The notes under the pieces are model-generated. The model had not been told where the DNA came from, did not search any database, and saw nothing but the letters and a program-made list of their open reading frames with translations. This document shows, piece after piece, positions 55,191 through 64,000 of a DNA stretch of 64,000 bases. The position numbers were made by a program, and so were the translations under genes. The stretch spans positions 1 through 64,000 of the forward strand of contig JAIVFJ010000070.1 in assembly GCA_025765615.1 (NCBI GenBank), written 5' to 3'. Each line of letters starts with the position of its first letter. The stretch's first letter is position 1. The DNA is from Zopfochytrium polystomum (Eukaryota; Chytridiomycota; Chytridiomycetes; Chytridiales; Chytridiaceae).

Positions 55191-57775
55191 ATGGTCCTTG
55201 TAACAGTTTTGTATAAAGAGAAACACAAAACTGACAGAAGGCAAGATCAACCTCCCACCACCACCACCTTCAGTAGTGTACAGCACAGCAGCAGAATCCA
55301 TCAATCAGCCAACATAGCGAATTCTTTCAGTACTCAGCCCTGAATGGGTACTTAGCCCAGGCAAGGCATTGGTGCTCAGCCTGTTTTATCTCATTTCTGT
55401 GGCCTGCTCTGCGCAGCCCAGTGCTCCCTCTGTTTTCTGATGGCTCCAACCTGCAGGAGTGTAAAAGCAGCAACCTCTCACAGAGATCAAACCAGGAATA
55501 CAACCCCCTCCTTGCTGCTTGACAGAATCCAGTGCAAAACAAGCCAATCCCTCTTCCTCCATTTGCTCTCACTTCTCTCTCTGCTCACTCACTCCCCTCT
55601 CCTCTCTTCATCCTCTCACTCCTCTCACTTCTCCATCACTACTTCTCTCTCTCTCTCTGTTGCTCTACATACACACCAAGTCCCTCCGTCCTGGGTGGGA
55701 TTTTATCAACGCGGCTGTTGTTTGCGATCTGGCGGCGATCCGGGGCGATCTGGCGTCAATTTGTGGCAATTATGATTCAGCACGATGATCACGATCTTGC
55801 ACTAGGTCAGGAAGCAGGGCTGTGATGACGAAGGCAGGACGACTGGGCAGTGTGGGCGAAATCAATTTCGGCGGCGATCTGGCATCGATTTGGCACATGA
55901 TGCTCTGCAGGTTGTTGAACCAGGCGTCATTGTTTCAAAGTGCTGTCACAAATGTCCATGAGCTCAGCCACACACAAGGTCTGTGCACAGTTTACACACA
56001 AACTCATCAAGTTCCTCCTGGCCATTACCTTGGATGAACAGTTGCTGAAGTTGCTTGATCTCGCACACATAAGAATTCCGGTCTTGGTAACACAAGGGTC
56101 TTTGAGTGTCTGTGCATAGCTGCAACCCTAATCATCTGTTTTCAAAATCATCAATAGAGCTGGATGGGTGGGCAGTGTTGAATGTTCGCCAAATGGCAGC
56201 CACACAGACTTGGTGGAGGTGAATGTTGCAGCAGAGCTCAAACAAGTGCAAGGTCTCCAGAAGCCTGATCATCAAAGCTGACTGAGCTGTTTCATTCTCC
56301 ATGAATGCTTCTGCTGAAGATGCATGCCACCTTCATAAGAACTCTGATGAAGTCATGATGTGATGCTGAATCTGGTACTTGACGGTTGCTTCTACAGCCA
56401 CAATTGGTCCAGCATCAGCTTGCTCGCAGCAGTTGGAACATAGGGGTGATTTGGTGAAAGTGTTGTGATAAATGATTGTTAGGCGGAACTGAATGGTTAG
56501 CAGCAAGAGGCACAAGACGGACCTGAGCCTATTGTGACTGTCAGTTATTGTTCTCACTGTGTGCCAAATTTCAGACTGAAAATCAAAGTATTGCTTGTGT
56601 TGTGCTTGAGGGAGTGTTGTAAAACAAAATGGAGGGAACTTGGAGCAATTTGGTGAGCAGCTGGGCTGACTTCACAGGTTATTTAAAAAGGTTACATAGC
56701 TTCCGTATTTTGTGCTCTGACGCGTCGACTTCGACTTCCCAGTCGAAGTGATATTGGTGCCAGTAGTTTTTGGAACGGATTTCGTCGTAGCCGTGGATCC
56801 ATTATTATTCAACAAGATGACACTAGGTAGAAATACAATAAACGATTAAGACTATGATTATTTGTTCTTTCCATTACCATATGCCTGCATGGTCCCGCTT
56901 CTCAGACCCAAATTCAAACCAAACCCAACTACTCATTGAAACGGAACCAAATCCAAACCAAACACAATAACGGTGGAAAGGACAAAATGGTGCTTAGCAG
57001 TAGTGGTTGTCCAACTTTTGGACCCTCCTTAGCAAATATAGCTCCTGCTGTAAGCGGATTGGCTGAAGTGTCAGAAGAAGGAGCAGAAGCAGGTCTATCT
57101 GTGGGACGTAAGCACACTGTCTGATCGCTCTGCAGCGTTGGAGAAATTGCTTGTAAAATTGAAGAAGCGGTTTCCAGCTTTGGAGACCAATCGAATTCTG
57201 TAAAGTGAACATTGAGGGCTCTGTGATCGCTTGTTGGAAAAAGGAGACTCAGGGCTTTTGAATGCACTATCGCACACCCAGATTGAATTACAGAGTCGAT
57301 TGGGAGAGAATTGTCCTCCCCAACGAGGTCTCTAGATATGAGCTAGGGTGATTCTGTTGGAGTTGGTAGAGATTGTTGTTCTGAGCTAGAATCTGTGAAC
57401 CAATTTGCATTATCTCAACGTCTGTGAGATAGAAGTGATGATAAGAATACATTAACGTTCTCTTTGTAGTTCAGGTTTGTTGCCGGTTAATAAATTCTTG
57501 GTGCCCCACAGTGTGGATAGTTGCAAGGCTATGCTTTGAGATACCTTCGGCAAGGTGAACGGGCCAATCAAATAAAAGGGTTTTCTTCCCGCACCAGACT
57601 ACAGAAAGCCGGCTTCACTGCGAGGTTCGGGCATGTGTTTGTCGCAATATTTGTGTGAAAAAGACCGACAACACAACATAACGAAGATACGGCAAAAGAG
57701 AAAGTGGGATCGCTGAAAAGAGGGGAGTTAAGGTACAGGTACAGCAAATAAGCAACGTTCTCAAGCTGCCCTCCA
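55191..57775. other. Repeat remnant and unassigned intergenic sequence
   Basis: The first 140 bp repeat the sequence at 21920-22060. The rest shows a CT-rich stretch (55560-55660), short repeated GGCGATCTGG motifs (55730-55890) and frames with no recognisable domain, including MVLSSSGCPTFGPSLANIAP near 56987. A hairpin lies at 56728-56749. No gene is supported. Confidence 0.5.
56728..56749. other. Perfect 9-bp hairpin
   Basis: ACTTCGACT and AGTCGAAGT flank the loop TCCC. No tRNA or known RNA structure surrounds it. It could be part of a terminator-like or transposon end structure, or chance. Confidence 0.7.
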
Positions 57776-59130
57776 TCACACAGATACTACACGACCATCC
57801 TGTCCAACCACGTCCCACTTGGATTTGTCGAACGTCTGTCTGAAAACTTTTGTCGACTCGACGTGCAAACCTGGGTGGGCCGAATATACATACTCGAAGG
57901 TTGGAAGGAGCATCTGGACCTCCTCTTCGGTATATTCATAGCCAGTCTTCTCGTGAAGGTAGTCGACGACGCGACCGCGACGGACAGCAAAGACATTGAC
58001 GCCGAGCTTGTCATATCCAACAACGTGGTAACCAAAGCGGTTCAGGAGGCGGGTCGCCGCAAGAGGGGATAGGCCGAACGAAGACGTTCCATCCCAAACC
58101 TTGGCATCATCAAGTTTGATCGTGTACGAATCTTCAAGGTTGAAATTTCTGTTGACCTCCATGCTGACGACGTTTGGGCTTCGAAATACAGCGGTGGAAG
58201 AAAAGGAAAGGGGCCAACGGAAAGACAGGTTAGAATGTAGGGGAAACGCACGTTCTCGCTCTCTGACGCCCTCCGTCGTTGCGATCCTTCACTCGCTTCT
58301 TACCGGTAACCGGCTTCGAAAATGGAAGTAGCAACGAAAAAGTCGTTGCGGTCAATGTCAACCGATAGATAGTCGAATCGAATCGGGACATTGTAAAGCT
58401 TGAACAGTTCCACAATGTTATCGCTTCTCAGAAAGTGATTCCGGATCACGCGGGCGTCCTTGGAAACGCCACCACCGTCCATTAGAAGACCGTCCCAGCC
58501 ATAGCGCTCCCACAAGTGGCGCGTCACGCACTCGGTGGCATCCTCAGTGCCGAACTCGACGTAAAACTTGTCGGAAGGCGTTAAGTGGGCAAAAACATAT
58601 TCCAGCACGCCGTCCGACCCCTCTTGCGAGTACACCTTCCGCTCATGGTCGTGCAGGTTGTAGAAGAAGAGAAGGTGCGGGATTGCGCGGACATAACGGA
58701 GAGCTGCGGCTGCTGCGGCCGCTGCGGCCGCTGCGGACATGGCCGGCGACGAGGAGGAGGAGGAGGAGGGGGAAGCCGGTGACGCTGCAAGGGGATCAAA
58801 CGCCCCTGCGGGGGCAGCTGCAGCGTGGTCTCCCTGGTGGATGTTCACCGGTGGGTAGGGGAAGCCGGGGGGAGGAGGAGGAGGCGGCATGTTGGGCGGG
58901 GGGTGCAGGTGCGGCAAAGCGGCGCGAGGGGTTTGGGCAAACGACTTTGAGTTGACGACCGACCACAGCGAGAAGGTAGAGGCTGAAAGGGCGATGAGCG
59001 CCACGAGCAGCACGGTGATGACGAGCGAGGGGCCAGCGAGGAAGCGCACAAGGGCCGACGAGCCTGCTGGGCCTGTGCCGGCGGCGGCTCCCGCAAACGG
59101 AGCCATCATTGCTGAGGAGGAGCGAGCCAT
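57776..59130 (-). CDS. Membrane-anchored FkbM-like methyltransferase-domain protein
   Basis: Two exons, 59130-58304 and 58178-57776, with a 125-bp intron (GTAAGA..AAG); the join gives FEAGYR-PNVVSMEVNRNFN, continuing the fold. The protein has 409 residues. N-terminal signal-anchor (LVITVLLVALIALSASTFSL, residues 36-57), a Pro-rich stalk (PPPPPPPGFPYPPV), an Ala run, then a domain with FYVEFGTEDATECVTRHLWE, WDGLLMDGG and FDYLSVDIDRNDFFV. The order FGTEDA, mDGg, lSvDID and EvN is that of FkbM/Methyltransf_21 SAM-dependent enzymes. A type II protein of the secretory pathway is likely, modifying sugars or lipids; substrate unknown. The first GxG-type loop is FGTEDA rather than IGAN, which is common in the lumenal relatives. 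Confidence 0.78.
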
Positions 59131-59417
59131 CAGATGGAATAGTAGTGTTGGTGTGTGTGTGTGTGTGTGCGGGTTGTGTGTGTGGCGGCGGCAGCCGAAG
59201 GAATTTTGCTGAAAGAGAAAAAGTGGCTTTTCTGCGTTTCCAAATTTGGGAAAGAAAGGAAGCGCCGCAAAGGCGACGGATGATGTGACGAGAGGTCACA
59301 GCTCTAGAGACAGACAGACAGACAGACAGACAGAAAGACAGACAAACAGACGTTTTTTCAATTTTTTCCTTTTATTAGTGTTTTATTGGTCTATACAATT
59401 CTTTCTTTCTTTCTTTC

Positions 59418-59449
<32 letters not shown>

Positions 59450-59845
59450 CGAACTTCGTTTCTCTGTTTCTGGGCGCCCACCCAGTCGGCGTCGTCGTCT
59501 CGCAAGCTGCCTGCCGTTGGGACGCGGGAAGCTGCTCTTCCATTGTTGCGGTTGTTTGTTTTTGCCTGCCGCTGCTTAAAATACAATTCCGGCGGTTTTC
59601 GCTCCTGGCAGAGAGGCCATCCCGTCGTTGCCGACGCCGTCGTCGCCCTGCCAAAGCTCGCACGCGGCGCCTCCCACCGCCCACATCCGAAATGTCCCTC
59701 AGAGGCAAACTCCAGTGACACGGACAACGACGCCTGCCATCGCGTCCGCCGTGGTCCCCTTCCTCCACCCCCTCTTCGCATGCATCGACTGCAGCGTCAG
59801 CAGCGGTTGCCGCCGGCTCATCAACCGTCCACGTCCGAGATAACA
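59131..59845. other. Intergenic with simple repeats
   Basis: Upstream region of the FkbM-like gene. It contains (GT)n at 59149-59170, (GACA)n at about 59309-59350, (TTTC)n and a T-run at about 59400-59450. A long frame crosses it into the copia element but has no supported start here. Confidence 0.6.
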
Positions 59846-61754
59846 AGTTTAGCCAAACTAATCTCACTCTTCAAACAAACTGTTCGTCAAAACAAATATG
59901 ATAAGAGACGCATCGAGCTGGCAAATCAACGGGAAGGGGATACCTCCACTGCAGTCCCAGAGGTCAACGCACCAACTGCAAATGTTGCCCAAGTTCACTA
60001 CACCCACCCCCAAGGCTGTGGTGGCTATCAACCGCTTCAACCAAGGCCACAGCCATGCACCCCACAACCCTACAGTGGCTTTGGTAGAGGGTCCATTCCA
60101 CTCTCTCAAGGAAGTTGGCGACCCCAGCAGATGGGATGGCGACCACAGCAACCATTCCGTCCACACCAGAGCCAGGCATCCACAAATATCACTTGCAGCA
60201 ATTGCAGTGGTTGTGGACATTATGCAAGGGAATGCCCTTCAGCTCCAAACAGGCAGGAGCAGATGCCTCAGCAATCCAAACAGGCACTCCTAACGTACAA
60301 CACACCAGCAGACAGTGATTGGGATGAACAACAGAGTCAGCAGTTTGCAAGTGAACAGCAGTTATGGAAAGTGACTTACAGCTCACAGCTTGGCAGCCAA
60401 GTGACAACAACCACCAACAGGATTTTTGGATGGCACGAGTGTGATCCAGGCATTTGCAGTCAACATTCCACCTCTTGTTACTTCCTTTCCTCTCCTTATT
60501 GATAACGGTTGCAATGTTTCTACTCTTCGTGATTTCTCCTTCTTTATCCTATCAACCTTCAACAACCAAAAATCCAGCATGCGCATCGCAAAATGCACGA
60601 ATTCCTCTTGTAAACAACATCACTCTCATTATTGAAGGCGTGCAGTTTGCTCCAGAATGCCCAGTCAACCTTATTGCTGACAGGGACCTCCAGCTATGCA
60701 GTTACTATCACTTGGCACAAGACCTCCAACCAGGTGTTATTCACTGCAGCAGCTATGAAGAAGGTGACCCAGCAGTTCTTCAAATGATCCTTCGGCACAG
60801 CCTCCAGTGGTTCCCAACTGAAGCAAACCCAACCTTCAATTACAGCACTCAATTTCTCGCCCATTGCACCAGCAGATATTACAACTTTTTCACGTCAGCA
60901 GAACCTGCAGACACACACAGCATTCATGCAGCATTTGTCAACAGCAAAAAACCAGACACTCGCCGACTGCACCAATGTCTAGGACACATTCGCTATGCTC
61001 GACTTCGCTCTGTGATGGAATGACAAACCTGTGCTGACTTTCCAGACATAGACTTAGAACTGCTTGAGGACGAGTGAAAGGCCTGTATTATTGCAAAGCA
61101 GACATGTGCCCCTATTCCCCACACAGATCCTCCGGACAAGCTACCTGGAAAAAGTGGCGTTTGACCTTGTGGAGGTCAAACGCAAGTTCAGGGGGCAGCA
61201 CGACTTTGCCCTCATTGCCATTGACTATGTCAGCAATTATATCTGGTCAACCAACCTACAACGGAAGTCTGATGCTTTACCAGAAGCCATCAAAATCCAG
61301 CACCTCCAGATGTGCGAGACGTTCAGGTTAAGTCAGTTAGGTTTGATGGGGGTGAACTTAAGTCAACTGCCTTTGAACACTTCTGTGCCTCTTGTGGAAT
61401 ACGGGTTGAAGTCAGTCCACCACACACACCAGAGCTCAATGACAAAGCAGAACGTGCAGTTAGGACAGTCATGGATGTAACTCGTTCACTCCTTCAACAT
61501 GCTGGCTCACCTTGGTCTTGGTGGGGTTGTGCTATTCGACATGCCGTGGACATCATCAACACACTGCCAGTTCTCAGTCGTGGTTTGCTTTCACCAGTTG
61601 AAATGCTTCTTGGCTTTCCTCCCTGCATCAGCCACTTTAGGGTTTTTGGCACTGGTTGCCTCTACCATGTGACGGCCAAGGAATGCAGCAGCACACATCA
61701 GTACAAGAAACGGGGAGAACGAGCACGACCAGCAATATACATTGGCAATATAGG
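59846..61754 (+). pseudogene. Ty1/copia pol fragment cut by G2
   Basis: Gag end with a CCHC knuckle CSNCSGCGHYARECPS (about 60206-60250), a protease-like LLIDNGCNVSTL in another frame (about 60495-60530), the pre-integrase block DTRRLHQCLGHIRYARLRSV (about 60957-61015), then integrase: VAFDLVEV, VRFDGGELKS, TPELNDKAERAVRTV and the copia C-terminal YKKRGERARPAIYIGN. Frame changes near 60460, a stop at 61021-61023 and shifts after 61060 break it. The reading ends at 61754 where the G2 3' LTR enters. RT and RNase H lie beyond the window or are lost. Confidence 0.88.
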
Positions 61755-62107
61755 TGTCAGGAACAGGGCAGGACAGGACAAGGCAGACAAGGAACTGAGA
61801 GGAGTGATGATTGTATTGGAAACAATAATTCACTTGAGGGATGGGACAGGTCCCCCATCCCCCTTTTATACCTTTTGAGAGTCTTCCTTGTCAAGACTCA
61901 AAGAAGGTTCCAGAAAGAGCAATTAGTAATACAATGATACCAATGATACCAATGACAACAAGACAAGTCAGGAAAGCAAAGAAGGTTCCAGAAGGTTCCA
62001 CAAGGTTCCATGAAGGAATGTTCTAGAAGGTTCCAGAAGGTTCCAGAAGGTTCCATGAAGGAATGTTCTAGAAGGTTCCAGAGGTTTCCAGAGGGTGATT
62101 CATAACA
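61755..62107 (-). repeat. G2 3' LTR (353 bp)
   Basis: Sense TGTTATGAATC at 62107 to CTGACA at 61755. The preceding bases ATAGG (61750-61754) are the predicted target duplication; the partner lies outside the window. It has the long form of the GAA/TTC array. Confidence 0.95.
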
Positions 62108-64000
62108 TCATCTCCCCCTTTTAGGCCTCTTCTGCAACTTGGTGGGGTACCTGGTCTTGAACTCGAGCAGAAGGTCTTGGCAGTGAGTGAGGTTTGACTC
62201 AGGCTCCCAGGTGTTGTCAGCATCTGAGTAACCTTTCCACTTAACAAGGAACTTGAGTGTTCTTCCAAACCACTTGGCATCCAAGATTTGTTCAACCTCA
62301 AATTCCTCTTCACCTTCTACCTCAACTGGAGGAGGAGGAGGAACAACTCTGCCTGGAATGGAATTGGCCACAAACTTCTCCAAAAGGCTGACATGGAAAA
62401 CTGGGTGGATCTTCATGGATGCAGGGAGATCCAGCTTGAAGGTGACTGGATTGATTTGCTCCAAGATCTTGAAAGGACCCAACTTGAGGTTGTCTAGCTT
62501 GGGACTTGGTCTTTTGGTCTGCAAGTTCTTCCTCAGAAGCCAAACTTGCTGACCCACACCAAGGTCATGGTCCATTCTGTGAGTGTTGGCAAATCTTGAG
62601 GCATCTTCTTGGGCTTGCTTGGGTGGAGTCCAGGAAGGTGCTGATGATCTTGAGCTTATGCAAGTGTGAAGCCACAGCAGGAGCTTGGACATTGGATAGG
62701 GTCTCTTGTCCCAAAAGATCTCCTCTTGGATTGAAGCCATAGGTTGCAAAGAAAGGAGATAGCTGGGTGCTTGAGTGGAGAGAATTGTTGAGAGCAAATT
62801 CTGCCAGCGGAAGGAGGGTGGGCCAATCATCCTGTTGATAGCTGACATAGCACCTCAAATACTGCTCCAGAGTCTGGTTTGTTCTTTCTGTTTGTCCATC
62901 AGTCTGAGGGTGATAAGCAGTTGACAGTTGAGACTTGATTCCAAGGGCTGCTGTGAGTGCTTTCCAAAATTGAGATCTGAACTGTGGTCCTCTGTCACTG
63001 ACGATTGACTGAGGCAGCCCATGGAGCCTGAATATGTGCTGCAAAAACAGGTCTGCTGTTCCTTGTGCATCTATATTCTCAGTGCAGGGGATAAAATGGG
63101 CCAACTTTGTCCTTCTGCAGATGACAACAAGGATAGAGTCAAATCCATGGGATGGGGGCAGTTTCACAATGAAGTCCATGGATATTGATGACCAAGGGCT
63201 GATGGCAATTGGGAGGGGCTCCAGAAGTCCATAGGGCTTGTGTCTGCTGGATTTGTTTCTTTGACAGGTTTCACAGCTGCTGACATAGTTCTTGATGTAC
63301 TTCCTCATGCCTGGCCAGTAGAAGTCTCTGGAAACAAGCTCATATGTCTTGTGCTCTCCTGGGTGTCCAGCTGTTGCTGCATCATGCCTTGTCTTGAGTA
63401 TCTCAAGTTTTTCCTCTTCTTGGCTGATTTGAATCTTGTGAGGCTTGGGGTCCTTGGAAATAGCATTGGCCCACACACTGTCAGGAAGCAATGAAAGGTG
63501 TGTCTTGGATGGTGGGGTGAAACCATCTCCCCCTTCAGGTGCAAGGTCTGTTCTTCTTGACAGGGCATCAGCCACAGTGTTAAGGTGGCCAGGAGAATAG
63601 CACAGCTTAAAGTCATACTCAGAGAGCAGTTCAGCCCACCTGGCATGCCTCTGCTTGAGCAACCTCCTTGCCCTGAAGAAGGTGAGGTTCTTGTGATCCG
63701 AATAGACAGAGATGTTTTTAGAACCAGCCAAGTAGTGTCTCCAGAATTTGAATGCTTCCACAATTGCAAGCAACTCCTTGTCATGGACTGTGTAGTTACA
63801 CTCAGCACTGTTCAGCTTCCTGGAGTAATATGCCACTGGATGCAGAGGAGCAGAGGGGTCCTGAGAGCTTGGCTGGGACAGAACAGCACCGAGGGCATAG
63901 TCTGAGGCATCAGTTTCCAAGGTGAAGGGAAGCAAGGGATCCACATGCCTAAGGAGTGGTGCACTTGTGGTTGCTGTCTTAAGAGCTAGCCAGGCTTGCT
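62108..64000 (-). mobile_element. G2: second G1-family gypsy element, partial
   Basis: Nearly identical to G1 in the shared part. From the window edge: end of RT/RNase H (LETDASDYALGAVLSQ), integrase with all three catalytic blocks, then the GPF domain and chromodomain, polypurine tract and 3' LTR. A 2-bp deletion near 62618 (compare G1 near 40768) shifts the frame between integrase and the chromodomain, splitting it into 63944-62565 and 62848-62108. The LINE insertion of G1 is absent, so it shows the empty target. The 5' half is outside the window. Confidence 0.95.

Noticed and set aside
56720..56760. tRNA-like fold around the hairpin
   Set aside because: Only one stem is present; no cloverleaf, anticodon arm or T-arm consensus.
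59246..59845. Start of the copia gag frame at 59246
   Set aside because: The upstream 600 bp of the frame is simple repeats and intergenic sequence; only the part after about 59846 looks like copia.

Overview
This is a eukaryotic nuclear window, most likely fungal and possibly from an early-diverging lineage. The evidence is short spliceosomal introns (about 50-230 bp), a single fused ATP-citrate lyase, a chromodomain Ty3/gypsy element with Tf1/sushi-style self-priming, and LINEs with an APE-RT-RNase H layout like fungal Tad elements. The species cannot be fixed from the sequence.

Layout. (1) 1-3.5 kb: the end of a long LTR (here LTR-A) and a decayed piggyBac-like transposase. (2) 4.6-19.75 kb: a compact gene island with seven multi-exon host genes: ATP-citrate lyase (-), ATG12 (+), a small membrane protein perhaps of the DUF1746 type (-), UPF3 (+), a DHHC palmitoyltransferase (-), a Ran-binding-domain protein (+) and a coiled-coil/SAP-like protein (+). 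Only four introns lie outside reasonable splice consensus; most exon joins given here were checked for reading phase. (3) 20.4-24.1 kb: a broken RING/SNF2 helicase fused to an antisense gag fragment, a copia-like gag start and the end of a second chromodomain gypsy family. (4) 24.07-37.96 kb: three pieces of one LINE family, two forming a near-perfect 4-kb-armed palindrome, one interrupted by LTR-A. (5) 39.9-53.7 kb: a complete gypsy element (here G1, minus strand, about 5.27 kb) with 5-bp target duplications, split by a full-length 8.48-kb LINE with a 16-bp target duplication. (6) 53.7-55.2 kb: a third LTR-A carrying a solo G1-type LTR. (7) 57.8-59.1 kb: a membrane-anchored FkbM-like methyltransferase gene (-). 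(8) 59.8-64 kb: a copia pol interrupted by a second G1-family element that runs off the window.

The most notable system is the G1 gypsy family. Its LTR carries long uninterrupted arrays of alternating GAA/TTC pentamers (perfect heat-shock elements) upstream of a TATA box; an 11-nt segment just downstream of the predicted transcription start is exactly complementary to the site next to the 5' LTR, as in Tf1 self-priming; gag and pol overlap with a CCCAAAC slippery heptamer in the right frame; and the pol stop codon abuts the 3' LTR. The LINE family carries TGACGTCA (CRE/ATF) sites in a repeated 5' UTR. Together these suggest stress-responsive retrotransposons, which is an inference. Order of insertion can be read from target duplications: LINE and LTR-A copies received later solo G1-type LTRs, and the full-length LINE is younger than G1.
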